A DNA stretch of 64,000 bases from Alloalcanivorax profundimaris (lineage in GTDB: Bacteria; Pseudomonadota; Gammaproteobacteria; Pseudomonadales; Alcanivoracaceae), in assembly GCF_015265435.1 (NCBI RefSeq), contig NZ_JABJWH010000014.1, forward strand, positions 1-64,000, written 5' to 3'. The position numbers and the translations under genes were made by a program. The notes under the pieces are model-generated. The model did not search any database, was not told the origin of the DNA, and worked only from the letters and a program-made list of their open reading frames with translations. Of this stretch, positions 1 to 9,410 are shown one piece after another (within the stretch, counting starts at the first letter, position 1; each line of letters starts with the position of its first letter).

Positions 1-27
1 CCCAAGAATGCGACGTAGAGTGGCCGC

Positions 28-474
28 TCAAGACAGGAAGCTATCCGCCGTTTTAAAACCGTCCGTGGAAACGGGGTAGAACCCGTCAGTCTTCGATAGA
101 TCAACGGATTGTTTTTCTAAAGGCGTGTGGCCTTTCCAGCTTGCAGGCGGAGCATCGTAGACGAATATTCGATACAACCTGGATACTCGTCGTCCGCGGG
201 AGTCATTAAGATGATCAAGAGCAAGATGAAGAACTTTTTCCGCCGCAACGGCAGGGGGAAGCGCTCCGAAGATCGAACGTGATCGCTTCAGAAAGAAACC
301 GGCATCCAACATTACCGCCGTCAAAGTGGGGGAAACATGGCGAAGAAGATCAGCCACTTTCCCACCAGGGGAAGAGTTGCCCCCGGGTTCGGCGTACCCT
401 GGATCATTGAGGGAAGACTTACTGCCGGGGGCGGATGACTGGTCAACCATAATAAAACCTGTTTTCTTCTTCAA
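28..474 (-). pseudogene. Truncated NYN-domain (LabA/DUF88-like) protein
   Basis: This reading frame of 148 codons contains the start of a NYN (PIN-like) RNase domain: a 'MLDAGFFLKR' strand with the first acidic residue near position 57, and 'RIFVYDAPP' followed by 'HTPLEKQSVDLSKTD' near residues 102-128. In NYN relatives these motifs are followed by well over 100 further residues carrying the remaining acidic residues. Here the family-like sequence stops around residue 128, about 20 unrelated residues follow, and then a stop codon. It therefore looks like a 5' fragment. The first 50 residues are low-complexity and may not be native. It lies beyond the end of the capsule operon next to other gene debris. 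The family assignment rests on motif recall only. Confidence 0.5.
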
Positions 475-639
475 GCTTCTCCGAGAACGTTCATTGCCCC
501 AAGTGACAAGGCAATTAAATCTCGCAAGTTCCAGAAGCCCAACCCTGCCACCAAATTGCAGTAACGTCTGTCAGCCAAAGGATGCAGTTGATGTAAGAGA
601 TCAGCTACCCCCCAACTCCGCCGCCGCAACAATCATCCC

Positions 640-683
640 TGTAGGAGCGGCTGGGCGGCACTCCGCTTCAGCCGCGATCGGTT
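640..683. repeat. REP-like palindrome, degenerate
   Basis: The stretch begins GTAGGAGCGGCT and ends CTTCAGCCGCGATCG, the two arms of a Pseudomonas-type REP element, here with a longer interior than usual. Similar arms occur at 16116-16138, 56032-56092 and 61285-61307. Apart from this and the acetyltransferase remnant, nothing recognisable is seen between 475 and 859. Confidence 0.5.
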
Positions 684-697
684 TCCCCGCCAACCTG

Positions 698-799
698 CAA
701 AACCCTGGCCGGCACGCCCACCACGGTGACGTTATCCGGGATATTCGAGACCACGGCCGCCCCGGCGCCGACCACCACGCCCCCGGCGAGATTCGCCTT
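698..799 (-). pseudogene. 3' remnant of a PglD/NeuD-type acetyltransferase
   Basis: The DNA here closely matches the 3' end of the intact acetyltransferase gene at 2377-2997. The first 75 bases or so (698-775) align to 2380-2457 with few substitutions and encode the same C-terminal strand ending in GVPARVL. The remnant then skips about 65 bases and resumes with the equivalent of 2532-2549. The stop codon of the intact copy is replaced by a sense codon. This is a decayed partial duplicate, not a gene. The two copies lie in direct orientation on either side of the flippase gene. Confidence 0.65.
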
Positions 800-859
800 T
801 GAACTCCGGCACTCAGCGACCGCAGCCTCGGCACGGGAGCATCCCTTTGAGGCACAAAT

Positions 860-2233
860 CTAGCGGCCACCGTGCACCCCCAACCTGTGAAGCAAGTTAG
901 GCCCCGGAAGGGTCCAGATACCCAGCCTGCGCCAGACAAAGAACAAAGCGATGAGATTCTGAGTGACCAGAACGAACGCCAAAGCGAGAGCGGCCCCAAG
1001 TGCACCAAACAGTTGAGGCAGCAGGAAGAAGCCAGCCAGCCCGAGGCTATTGCACAAAAGAGCGATATTACGCATCAGCCGCTCGTGGCCGGTCATGTTG
1101 AGCAGAAAGCCCACCGAGCCAGTGGCTACATTCACCAATTGCGCCAGGGCGATAATGCGCAAAAGGTTAGCTCCCTGTCGAAACTCATCGCCAAACCAAC
1201 CGAGCACCCAGCCTGGGGCCACCAGGCAAAGTACCAATAAGGGCGCGGCGATCACCAAACCCAACAAAGCCCCTTGCCGCGCCAGCCTACCCAGAGCGCT
1301 CAGTTCGCCACGGTGATACAGGGCCGCGAAACGCGGAGGGAAGATGGCATTGATCACAATCAGGATAAAACCAATCAACGTTGCGGTCTGCTGAGATGAT
1401 TTGAACAACCCCAACTCCGCGCTGGTCAATAACCAACCTGCAATCATCAACCCCAGAACCGACTGCATGAAATTCGCGAGCCCGGTGACAAAAAAAGCCC
1501 GGGATACTGCCATAAACTGGCTCCGTGATACCGCTACGTGGATATCGTCCATCATCTGGCCCCGTCCGCACCAGGGCTGCCGACGGCACCACAACCAAGC
1601 CTGCAGCCCTCCTTGCAGGGCAACCAGCCAGGCAGCAATGGCATAAGCGTAGCCAATCACTACAAGTTGATTACCGCCAAACCAAAGGCCATAGGCAAGA
1701 ATCAGAGCCCCCGCCACCAGTGCCACAGACCCATTCTCCAGCAAACATGCTGTAGCGGGCTTGCGGATACCCTTGAAAAATCCGGAGAATAAAAAGCCGA
1801 ACGCATAGGGCGGTGCCGCTAGAACAATGCCGACCAGGACCGCCGCCAAACCCGGCGCTTCAAACACCCCCTCCAACCGATAGCGCAGCAACCAAATCAA
1901 CGCACCGGCCACCACGCTAAGCATCAAAGTACGCTGTAGCGCCCAGCGCAAATACACCGGCACGCGATGGCTTCCAGGATCCTGACCAACATAACGCATC
2001 AAGCCATTGTCCATACCCATCCGGGCCAGGGTGCCCACGCCCAAGAGGAAGCCATACGCTAGGGCGTACACCCCCATGCCGTCCGGCCCATAAAGCCGGC
2101 CAATCACCAGTGCCAGCGCCAACGCGCCCAAAGCTGCGATCGCACGGGCCACGAAAGTGCGCATAAGGGCTTGCCCCATTTCTCCACGCATGCGCCTCAG
2201 CCCGGTACGCATAAACGTCTTGATTCGGCTCAA
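860..2233 (-). CDS. Wzx-type polysaccharide flippase
   Basis: A membrane protein of about 457 residues with some 12-14 hydrophobic segments, matching the MATE/MVF-like oligosaccharide flippase family that moves lipid-linked repeat units across the inner membrane. Family features are the amphipathic N-terminal basic stretch, then 'IGRLYGPDGMGVYALAYGF', and long runs of hydrophobic helices to the end. The likely start is TTG at 2231-2233, because an AGAGGGG ribosome-binding sequence lies about 6 nt upstream; the first ATG is at 2212. It is the last intact gene of the capsule operon. A second, unrelated-looking flippase lies at 35519-36799. Confidence 0.85.
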   Translation of the reverse strand: MSRIKTFMRTGLRRMRGEMGQALMRTFVARAIAALGALALALVIGRLYGPDGMGVYALAYGFLLGVGTLARMGMDNGLMRYVGQDPGSHRVPVYLRWALQRTLMLSVVAGALIWLLRYRLEGVFEAPGLAAVLVGIVLAAPPYAFGFLFSGFFKGIRKPATACLLENGSVALVAGALILAYGLWFGGNQLVVIGYAYAIAAWLVALQGGLQAWLWCRRQPWCGRGQMMDDIHVAVSRSQFMAVSRAFFVTGLANFMQSVLGLMIAGWLLTSAELGLFKSSQQTATLIGFILIVINAIFPPRFAALYHRGELSALGRLARQGALLGLVIAAPLLVLCLVAPGWVLGWFGDEFRQGANLLRIIALAQLVNVATGSVGFLLNMTGHERLMRNIALLCNSLGLAGFFLLPQLFGALGAALALAFVLVTQNLIALFFVWRRLGIWTLPGPNLLHRLGVHGGR

Positions 2234-2355
2234 AGAATGCCCCTCTGAACTTGAACCGATTTAATGTCCGTCCTGACCACAAAAACAACGGATATAAGAA
2301 GGATCAGAAGTATCATGGCTACTACTAAGAGCGCATAATCCAGATTCATTGGCAT
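2230..2355 (-). CDS. Possible small single-span membrane protein
   Basis: An open frame of 41 codons fills the gap between the acetyltransferase and the flippase. It encodes MNLDYALLVV, then a very hydrophobic stretch (AMILLILLISVVFVV) and a basic tail (RTDIKSVQVQR). This is the pattern of a single transmembrane segment with a cytoplasmic tail. Its TGA stop overlaps the TTG start of the flippase, which would allow coupled translation. No strong ribosome-binding sequence precedes it, so it could be chance. Confidence 0.35.
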   Translation of the reverse strand: MPMNLDYALLVVAMILLILLISVVFVVRTDIKSVQVQRGIL

Positions 2356-2376
2356 AGCGATAGCGTTCTAAGACCT

Positions 2377-2997
2377 CTACAAAACCCTGGCCGGCACACC
2401 CACCACGGTGACGTCATCCGGAATATTAGAGACCACCGCCGCCCCTGCGCCGACCATGACATTCCGCCCAATGGCGACGCCCTGGCGAACACTGGCGCCA
2501 ATACCCACCCAGGAGCCGGCGCCCACCGTCACACCACCGGCGAGGTTCGCACCCGGGCTAATGTGCACGCCCTCTTCCAAGCAACAATCGTGGTCGACGG
2601 TCGCACCGGTATTCAGAATGCATCCGGCAGCGATCCGAGTGTCCACGTTAACCACCGCACCGGCGAACACCATGCAGCCCTCGCCCAGGTGAGCGTGGGC
2701 ACTGATCACCGCTGACGGATGAACCACCGTGACCAAAGGAATACCCGCCTCCCTTAACGCCGACATCTTGGCCAGGCGTGTGGCGTTGTGGCCAATCCCC
2801 ACCACCGCCGCCTGAAACGAAGGGCCGCACCCGCCCAGCATCCCAGAGAACGCGCCCTCGACGGACCAGGGGCCATTACGGCTAAGCCGGGGCCAAGCGT
2901 CATCAAAGAAGCACACTTCATCCCAGCCAGCACAAAGAGCCGCATCGGCGACCACCTTCCCGTGGCCGCTGGCTCCAAGGATCGCGAGTCGTTTCAT
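2377..2997 (-). CDS. PglD/NeuD-family sugar O/N-acetyltransferase
   Basis: The 206-residue protein begins with a nucleotide-binding-like '[17 protein letters not shown]' segment and continues into left-handed beta-helix hexapeptide repeats (about residues 95-200, with '[24 protein letters not shown]' style repeats). This two-part architecture is that of PglD/NeuD, which acetylate UDP-amino sugars or sialic-acid-type sugars using acetyl-CoA. Its stop overlaps the start region of nothing downstream, but its ATG overlaps the end of the glycosyltransferase gene by 4 nt (ATGA), so it is translated from the same message. The exact sugar substrate cannot be read from sequence. Confidence 0.85.
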   Translation of the reverse strand: MKRLAILGASGHGKVVADAALCAGWDEVCFFDDAWPRLSRNGPWSVEGAFSGMLGGCGPSFQAAVVGIGHNATRLAKMSALREAGIPLVTVVHPSAVISAHAHLGEGCMVFAGAVVNVDTRIAAGCILNTGATVDHDCCLEEGVHISPGANLAGGVTVGAGSWVGIGASVRQGVAIGRNVMVGAGAAVVSNIPDDVTVVGVPARVL

Positions 2998-4850
2998 ACG
3001 CCAGGGTCCGAATCGCAGCGCTCTTCGCCGGAAGAGCCAGTAAAGCGGGGCATGGTGGCTTCGCCGCCATGGCTGATACCGTCCCGCTTGATCACCTTGA
3101 GGACGGTAAGAAACAGGATCTTGATATCAAGCCAGAGAGTCCGGTTCTCAACATACCAAACATCCAGTTCGAACTTCTCCTCCCAGGAGAGCGCGTTACG
3201 GCCATTGATCTGAGCCCAACCGGTAATGCCTGGGCGAACCTCATGGCGCCGGGCTTGGCGCTCCGAATACAAAGGAAGATATTCCATCAGCAAGGGGCGC
3301 GGCCCAACAAGGCTCATGTCGCCCTTGAGCACGTTGAAGAGCTCCGGCAGCTCATCCAGGCTGGTGGAACGGAGAAAGCGCCCCAAGGGCGTGAGCCGCT
3401 TTTCGTCCGGCAGCAACTCACCATTCTCGTCCCGTTCATCGGTCATGGTGCGAAACTTCATCATTTTGAAGGAGCGACCGTCCAACCCAGGGCGCTCCTG
3501 CGTGAACAGGACGGGCCCGCCAAGCTTCCAGCGCACCATTATCGCCAGCACCAGCAAGATGGGAGCCAGCAGCACCAAAGCCGCCACCGAGGCCAGAAAG
3601 TCAGAAACACGCTTCATCGGCTGAGACCGGTTGGTAGCGAAGGTCTCCTCCAGCCAGCCCACAAAAGTGCCGCCCAACGCATCGCGGTCAAAACGCTGCT
3701 GGCCCAGCTCCGAAGCAGCCCGAGACATGGCAGGCAACTTGTCCCGATGATCCGCAAGGTCAATCAGGGCATCCGCAAAGGCTCCGGCATTATCAGGGGG
3801 CACCGCAACACCTGCCCCGGATTCTTCCAAAAGCCGCTCCAACCAGCCCGGGTAGTTGTTAATGACGGGCAGCCCCGCGGAAATGTAGTCAAAGAATTTA
3901 TTTGGAGAGGTGCCAAAGTAAAAGGCGGGCACGTTCGCCAGAATCTGAAGCCCGACATCGGCCCCTGCCATCAAACCCGCCAAACGCTGCTTATCAACCG
4001 GATCGTGAAAGACCACATTCGAGAGGCCTTCACGCTTGGCGCGATCCATCAGCTCAGGCTTCAGCTTGCCGTCTCCCACCAACGCCAGCTTGATATCATC
4101 GCGGCCACGGGATTTCAGCTCGGCGGCAACGTCCAGGACAGCGCCCAGGCCGTTAGCCACACCGTGGGTACCAGTGAAGATCGCGAGGAAATCCGCCTCA
4201 GCAACGCCTTCGGGCCGCCACGGGTTAGTCGCATCGGCGAAAATGTCGAAATCACAGCCATTAGGAATCATGGCAATGCGTTCCTTCGGGATGCCACGGC
4301 TCTCAATGCCCTCGGCCATGCCGGGGGCCAATGCCACCAGCCGATGCGCGGAATGGTATGAACACCACTCAAGAACGGACATCAGCCAGAGCACTACCGG
4401 GTTCTTGATCACCCCCATGGCCCTGGGCAGCTCCGGCCACAAATCACGCACTTCAAACACAAAAGCCTTGCCCCGCAGCCAGCGGGCGAAGATACCAGGT
4501 ATCCCTGCTGTGAGAGGCGTTGTGGTGGCAAAAACCACGTCGTATTGCCGGGTCATGGCCACCCATATGCTCCGCAGAGCAAAGAGAAGGAACATAAGCG
4601 ACCGCTTAAGAAAACCATCACTGTTGGAATAGGCAAGATCAAACTCGACAATGCTGATGCCATCCACAACACCTTCCCGGCGGCCACGCCGGAATGAAGA
4701 TTCCAGCCCGGTGTTTCCACCGCCATAAGAACCACACACCATGGTCACTTCGTGGCCGGCTTTGATCAGCCTCCGCGCCATCTCATAGGAACGTATACCC
4801 GTGGAGCCTTTGGGGGTAGAAAAATGCTGGTGGAAATACAAAACGCGCAT
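2994..4850 (-). CDS. Fused GT4 glycosyltransferase and phosphoglycosyltransferase
   Basis: A 618-residue two-domain enzyme. Residues 1 to about 405 are a GT4/WbuB-like glycosyltransferase (N-terminal '[21 protein letters not shown]', donor-site region '[18 protein letters not shown]'). From about residue 412 ('[19 protein letters not shown]') it is a monotopic bacterial sugar transferase of the PglC/WcaJ class, with one membrane segment, 'KFRTM', the '[10 protein letters not shown]' Asp-Glu dyad and 'VGPRP'. The second domain would load the first sugar phosphate onto undecaprenyl phosphate; the first would add the second sugar. Such fusions are known but less common than separate genes. It is preceded 1 nt away by the lyase gene. 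Confidence 0.88.
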   Translation of the reverse strand: MRVLYFHQHFSTPKGSTGIRSYEMARRLIKAGHEVTMVCGSYGGGNTGLESSFRRGRREGVVDGISIVEFDLAYSNSDGFLKRSLMFLLFALRSIWVAMTRQYDVVFATTTPLTAGIPGIFARWLRGKAFVFEVRDLWPELPRAMGVIKNPVVLWLMSVLEWCSYHSAHRLVALAPGMAEGIESRGIPKERIAMIPNGCDFDIFADATNPWRPEGVAEADFLAIFTGTHGVANGLGAVLDVAAELKSRGRDDIKLALVGDGKLKPELMDRAKREGLSNVVFHDPVDKQRLAGLMAGADVGLQILANVPAFYFGTSPNKFFDYISAGLPVINNYPGWLERLLEESGAGVAVPPDNAGAFADALIDLADHRDKLPAMSRAASELGQQRFDRDALGGTFVGWLEETFATNRSQPMKRVSDFLASVAALVLLAPILLVLAIMVRWKLGGPVLFTQERPGLDGRSFKMMKFRTMTDERDENGELLPDEKRLTPLGRFLRSTSLDELPELFNVLKGDMSLVGPRPLLMEYLPLYSERQARRHEVRPGITGWAQINGRNALSWEEKFELDVWYVENRTLWLDIKILFLTVLKVIKRDGISHGGEATMPRFTGSSGEERCDSDPGV

Positions 4851-4851
4851 A

Positions 4852-6699
4852 TCAAAAAGTCAACTCAGTAATCAGCTTCCCGGAGTCAGCCACTTCCACT
4901 TCCAAAACTGGAAGAGGTGTTTTTCGCGAGTAATAGCGGGATTCCCACCCCTCAACCAGCTCACAACGCACGAATGTTTGGCTAGCCTTGACCCGCAACC
5001 GGCACCCATGCCCTAGCAAGCAGACATCGCCGTCGCCGTTCGATTCCCAATGCCATTCGCCGGGGGCCAGACGCCAACGCAAAACCGCCGCTTTTTCGAA
5101 GCCGCTGATCTCATCCAGGATGGTTAAGCTATTGTCCGTCAAAGACACGCTTCGATGATGATCCACCCCTTTCCAGTCACGATACCCTGCACCGGCCCGA
5201 AGCTGACCTTGCTCATCGAAAAGGGGCACCACCGCCCTCGCCTTCGGCCAGGCGCCAAATAAAAAACGACTAAGCCGGGGCATCGCATCGCGACCATCAA
5301 ACTGAACCGTATTATGCGCCTCCGAGCCCGGAAAATAGCTTTGCCACGGCTCGTCACAGTTATAGCTGTATGAGCCCGCATCTCTGAGGACGTTGAGCTC
5401 ACCACGCCAGAAATCCACATGCAAGAGATCCGACTGGCCTGGCCTAAAACCAAAACGCGGATAACGGAACAAAGCCATGGTTTCCTGCTTACGCAGGACC
5501 ACGTAGCCACCCTCGTCGTACTCACGAGACTCAGAATAGGACACAGAGGCTGACGGTAACTGCAACTTCAGTATGTGAAGAGGCTGGTCGTATGAGCCGG
5601 GCTTTGAATAAGCGCGCTTACCGGTAAACAACACCGACGCGAGCTGCACGGATGGCCGAACATCCCGATAGTCCGTATCCGCCAAGGGAAGCAAGAGTGC
5701 GCCGTCATTCGCCCCAAGATTTGGGGTATCAGCACCATCCGGGGAAACCATATTTCCCAACCAAGCCGTAGCGGCGGTCAACTTTCGCACCAAACCTGGC
5801 GAGAACTGTGGAAGGTCTAGAGCTCGCCTCCAAACCTCCGCCATAGAATAAGTGTCCAACATGACGCGGTGATAGTTAACGGAATACTGACTGAAGGAAC
5901 CGTCCTCTTCGATCAAGCGCTTGGCCCGATTTTCCAACCACTTGCGGCCCTGCCTCATCCAACGGTGAGCATCCCGATCCTCCTCGGATAACGCCGCCAA
6001 CCAGCTCCCTCCGATAAAGAGCGCCGCCGCCTCCGATGTACCGTGGTTGTTATCTTGAGCGATAGCGTACTGTATGGTCGGAGCGATACGCTTCAAATGA
6101 GCACGGAGCAACGCGATAAGCCCCTGAGCCGGCGCCCTCACCTGGCCAAGAAGACGGGCGCTCATAGCAAGATGCATGACACGGATGGACGCTTCCTGGC
6201 CACATTTCCAGTTGGCACCCAGATAAGGCGGATTCTGCTCGCACCAGTCCTGCAGCCAAGTGTTGATGCGATCCAGCGCCCCGCTATCGCCCTGCTCCGC
6301 TAGTCGCGCTAACGCAATCAGCCAATCAAAGCGGGATGCCTCCCAGACGCCTTTTATATCGCCCAAGCCATCAACAAAGTCTGGGATTTGCCACCATGGA
6401 ACAGTCGGCGCAACGCCTCCGGTAATGACACTTTTGTGCCAGTCAGGCGGCCCCTGCGTAACATCAAGGCCCGCAGGCAGGCCGAACGCGGTGAGGGCTA
6501 CCCCGTCATCCGCCAAGGCATTATCCAGTGGCATACAAGAAGAGCTGGCCAAGAAAAAGGGAGCGGTCGGCTGCTCCGCCGCTATTCTCTTCACCGGATT
6601 CCAGCCGAGCCGAAGCCCAAGCCGGTAAAACAACGCACGCCAGATATTAGCGGCGCCCAGCCGCAACGCCGTTTCGATCTTAAGAGGTAAAGGCCTCAT
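4852..6699 (-). CDS. Heparinase II/III-family polysaccharide lyase-like protein
   Basis: The 615-residue protein has an N-terminal alpha/alpha toroid region and a C-terminal beta-sandwich typical of heparinase II/III and alginate-lyase-like proteins. Visible family signatures are '[15 protein letters not shown]' near residue 215, '[21 protein letters not shown]' near 272-292, and '[23 protein letters not shown]' near 420-445. These fit the Asn/Tyr/His catalytic set. No clear signal peptide is seen, and proteins of this type in capsule loci often act as cytoplasmic or periplasmic editing/assembly enzymes. It overlaps the preceding oxidoreductase gene by 4 nt. The substrate is probably the uronic-acid-containing polymer made by this locus (inference). 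Confidence 0.82.
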   Translation of the reverse strand: MRPLPLKIETALRLGAANIWRALFYRLGLRLGWNPVKRIAAEQPTAPFFLASSSCMPLDNALADDGVALTAFGLPAGLDVTQGPPDWHKSVITGGVAPTVPWWQIPDFVDGLGDIKGVWEASRFDWLIALARLAEQGDSGALDRINTWLQDWCEQNPPYLGANWKCGQEASIRVMHLAMSARLLGQVRAPAQGLIALLRAHLKRIAPTIQYAIAQDNNHGTSEAAALFIGGSWLAALSEEDRDAHRWMRQGRKWLENRAKRLIEEDGSFSQYSVNYHRVMLDTYSMAEVWRRALDLPQFSPGLVRKLTAATAWLGNMVSPDGADTPNLGANDGALLLPLADTDYRDVRPSVQLASVLFTGKRAYSKPGSYDQPLHILKLQLPSASVSYSESREYDEGGYVVLRKQETMALFRYPRFGFRPGQSDLLHVDFWRGELNVLRDAGSYSYNCDEPWQSYFPGSEAHNTVQFDGRDAMPRLSRFLFGAWPKARAVVPLFDEQGQLRAGAGYRDWKGVDHHRSVSLTDNSLTILDEISGFEKAAVLRWRLAPGEWHWESNGDGDVCLLGHGCRLRVKASQTFVRCELVEGWESRYYSRKTPLPVLEVEVADSGKLITELTF

Positions 6700-8828
6700 T
6701 GGCTTCTTAGCTGATCAACCACATCAAGGGTGACCGAAGCCACCTCGAACAACTCGCTGACTGCTATTGGGGCACTGCCCCCGGACTCAATCGCCGACAG
6801 GAAAGCTTGGGCACATGCCTTCTGGCCTTTGTCCTGGCGCCAGAGGTTCATCTTCCTAAACCCAGACCAGCCGAACCCCTTAAGCTTCCTGAAGTTATCC
6901 AACTGCAGAACCTTGCCTGCAGCGAATACTTCAACCCGCTCTTTGGGAAAACTGGCCGCACCATTCGCCAAATAGTGGATGGTGCCGAAGGAGCCGTCGG
7001 CAAAACCCAGTGTGATGGCGGCTTTATCTTCGGTAACCGGTACACCCGGTGTATCGCCCATTCTGCGGGCCTGCACGGAAACGATCTCGGACCCTGCCAG
7101 GAACCGCATCAAATCGATAAAGTGGCAGGCCTCACCGATGATCCTGCCACCGCCGACTTCGACATCCTGAGTCCAGTGATCGGCGGGAATCGCGCCTGCG
7201 TTCATCGTCATAATAAACGACTTGGGCTCGGAAACCGGCGCCAGAAGGGATTTCATCTTCTGGACCTGAGGGGCAAAGCGGCGATTGAAACCAACCATCA
7301 GCAATGGCGCCTTGTCACCCTTATCCCGATACGCCTTCTCGACACACTCAAGATCGGCCCGATTAACCGCCAGGGGCTTTTCCACGAAAACATGCTTTCC
7401 AGCATCGAGCGCCGAAGCGACGAAATTCGCATGGGAATTATGACGCGTTACGATAGCGACCGTATTGATCTCCGGATTGGCCAGCATCCCGGCGGTATCG
7501 GTGGTTGCATGAGCAAAGCCGGCTTTCTCACCGTGAATAACCCCATTAACCCCTCCCGAGGTCGAGATGGTGTGCAACTGAGCCCTTGCATCCTTGAATG
7601 CAGGAATCAGCATTCGGGACGCGTAATTCCCAGCGCCGACAAATCCGACAACCGGCTTATCCGGGTCAATGGTCGCTGCCCCAGGAAGCGAAACAGAACG
7701 GATATTCCGGCTCTCAACATCGCTGGAGTACTTCAGAATGATACCAAGCGCTGACTTATCCGTAGTCAGAAGATCATATGCTTTGGGTGCGTCTTCGAAT
7801 TCAAACCGATGAGTGATCAAGGGCTTAACATCAAGCTGCCCGCTGGCCATCATATCCAGTACGGCTTCAAAATTACGCTGCTCCGTCCAACGCACGAAGC
7901 CAAGGGGGTAGTCTATACCTTGCTCTTCATAGGAAGGATCGTAACGGCCAGGGCCATAGGAACACGACACCTGGAAAGAAAGCTCCTTTTCATAAAAATC
8001 CGAACGATTAAGATCTAGCCCGGTAACGCCAACAAGAATGATACGTCCGCGCTTACGGCTCATCTGTGCAGCCTGGATAATGGGATCACTCAGCTTAGTT
8101 GAGGCAGTTACAATAACTCCGTCGACACCATTACCACGGCTAAATGAGATTCCTTGAGCTACAGCGTTCTGCCCCTTTGAAGGATTGCAGATATCAGCAC
8201 CACATTCAGCCGCCATAGCCAACTTGGAGTCATCAAAATCTATAGCGAGAACTCGACAACCATGTGCACGTAATAGCTGAACTGTCAGCAACCCGATCAA
8301 GCCAACCCCTGTTACTACAAACGACTCTCCCAGTGTAGGCTGGGCCAACCTAACGCCTTGCAACCCAATACTTGCCACCACAGTAAAAGTAGCTTCTTCG
8401 TCACTTACACAACCTGGAATTTTCGCACATAGATTCTTATTTACACGAACCGTCTCAGCGTGCGAACCATTCGATACAACCCGATCACCTTCTTTAAAGC
8501 CCGGCACACCAGGACCAACCGCTGAAACAATGCCGACATTGCAGTACCCCAAAGCTATTGGCTGGGCAAGCTTAGACCGCACTGCATCAACAGTCGTTAT
8601 CAGGCCATCAGTACGAACTTTTTCAAATACCATTCGAACCTTCTCTGGCTGCTGCAGCGCTTTATCAAAATAAGATGCGCGCCCAAAATCCATGAGCATC
8701 CTTTCAGTACCTGCAGAAATGAGAGAGCGCGAAGTGCAAATATTTAAGAACCCTTCGCGGCAAGCTGGTACAGGAGCTTTTTTAAAAGAAAGTTCACCCG
8801 AGGACAGGCTCTGATATAAAGCCAACAT
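6696..8828 (-). CDS. Bi-domain oxidoreductase (MDR + Gfo/Idh/MocA)
   Basis: A 710-residue fusion. Residues 1 to about 370 are a medium-chain alcohol-dehydrogenase-like domain with the nucleotide-binding motif 'VTGVGLIGLLTVQLL'. Residues about 385 to 710 are a Gfo/Idh/MocA oxidoreductase with 'VGFVGAGNYASRMLIPAF' and 'HVFVEKPLAV', the conserved Glu-Lys-Pro. Fusions of this type are found next to heparinase-like genes in polysaccharide loci and are assumed to remodel a nucleotide sugar or polymer residue; no activity can be assigned from sequence. It ends by overlapping the lyase start by 4 nt. Codon usage moves from GC-rich at the 3' half to AT-rich at the 5' half, near the edge of the exchanged core. 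Confidence 0.85.
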   Translation of the reverse strand: MLALYQSLSSGELSFKKAPVPACREGFLNICTSRSLISAGTERMLMDFGRASYFDKALQQPEKVRMVFEKVRTDGLITTVDAVRSKLAQPIALGYCNVGIVSAVGPGVPGFKEGDRVVSNGSHAETVRVNKNLCAKIPGCVSDEEATFTVVASIGLQGVRLAQPTLGESFVVTGVGLIGLLTVQLLRAHGCRVLAIDFDDSKLAMAAECGADICNPSKGQNAVAQGISFSRGNGVDGVIVTASTKLSDPIIQAAQMSRKRGRIILVGVTGLDLNRSDFYEKELSFQVSCSYGPGRYDPSYEEQGIDYPLGFVRWTEQRNFEAVLDMMASGQLDVKPLITHRFEFEDAPKAYDLLTTDKSALGIILKYSSDVESRNIRSVSLPGAATIDPDKPVVGFVGAGNYASRMLIPAFKDARAQLHTISTSGGVNGVIHGEKAGFAHATTDTAGMLANPEINTVAIVTRHNSHANFVASALDAGKHVFVEKPLAVNRADLECVEKAYRDKGDKAPLLMVGFNRRFAPQVQKMKSLLAPVSEPKSFIMTMNAGAIPADHWTQDVEVGGGRIIGEACHFIDLMRFLAGSEIVSVQARRMGDTPGVPVTEDKAAITLGFADGSFGTIHYLANGAASFPKERVEVFAAGKVLQLDNFRKLKGFGWSGFRKMNLWRQDKGQKACAQAFLSAIESGGSAPIAVSELFEVASVTLDVVDQLRSQ

Positions 8829-8831
8829 TTC

Positions 8832-9410
8832 TTACGAATCCTGTATTAAAAAAGTCTCGATAGAAGAACACAGAAAATGCCCAACCACCAGATGCGCTTC
8901 CTGTATAGATGCCGTTACCTTGCTATTAACAACGAGCGCGTCATCTGGAATACCGACCATATTCCCTCCATCATTACCCAAAATACCTAACGTGTAACAG
9001 CCTATATTTTTTCCCGCCTCCAAAGCCAAAGCAACATTCTTACTATTACCCGAAGTACTAATCCCGACAAGGGCATCTCGACCGGAAACCAACGCACTAA
9101 CTTGTCGCTCGAAAATCGTCTCAAACCCGATATCGTTACAATGAGCAGTGAGAAGAGAGGAATCAGTAGTAAGCGCTACTGACCGTACCGGAGGGCGATC
9201 CAGCCTATACCTAACCATAAGCTCCGCAGCGTAATGCTGACAATCAGCCGCACTACCACCATTTCCACACCAATATATCGTACCTCCGGCATCAACAACC
9301 TCTATAAGTTTCTTGGAAACAGCAACACAATGATTCTTGATAGCAACAACCGAATCGAGCGCCTGCAAATGTTGACAAATGGCTTGATCAAAATCACTTT
9401 CTAAATTCAT
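8832..9410 (-). CDS. SIS-domain phosphosugar isomerase (GmhA-like)
   Basis: The 192-residue protein matches phosphoheptose isomerase GmhA: 'GGTIYWCGNGGSAADCQHYAAELMVRY' near residues 39-65, and 'GRDALVGISTSGNSKNVALALEAG' near 110-133, the two SIS sugar-phosphate loops. GmhA converts sedoheptulose 7-phosphate to D-glycero-heptose 7-phosphate, the first step toward activated heptose. None of the other heptose genes (HldE, GmhB, HldD) are in the window, so the copy may feed a capsule-specific heptose or act on another phosphosugar. The gene starts inside the last codons of the GT9 gene (ATGA overlap). Base composition is AT-rich. Confidence 0.85.
   Translation of the reverse strand: MNLESDFDQAICQHLQALDSVVAIKNHCVAVSKKLIEVVDAGGTIYWCGNGGSAADCQHYAAELMVRYRLDRPPVRSVALTTDSSLLTAHCNDIGFETIFERQVSALVSGRDALVGISTSGNSKNVALALEAGKNIGCYTLGILGNDGGNMVGIPDDALVVNSKVTASIQEAHLVVGHFLCSSIETFLIQDS

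Noticed and set aside
601-1008. Minus-strand open frame of about 135 codons beside the acetyltransferase remnant
   Set aside because: It is a shadow of the flippase and the decayed copy, Trp/Arg-rich and without family features.
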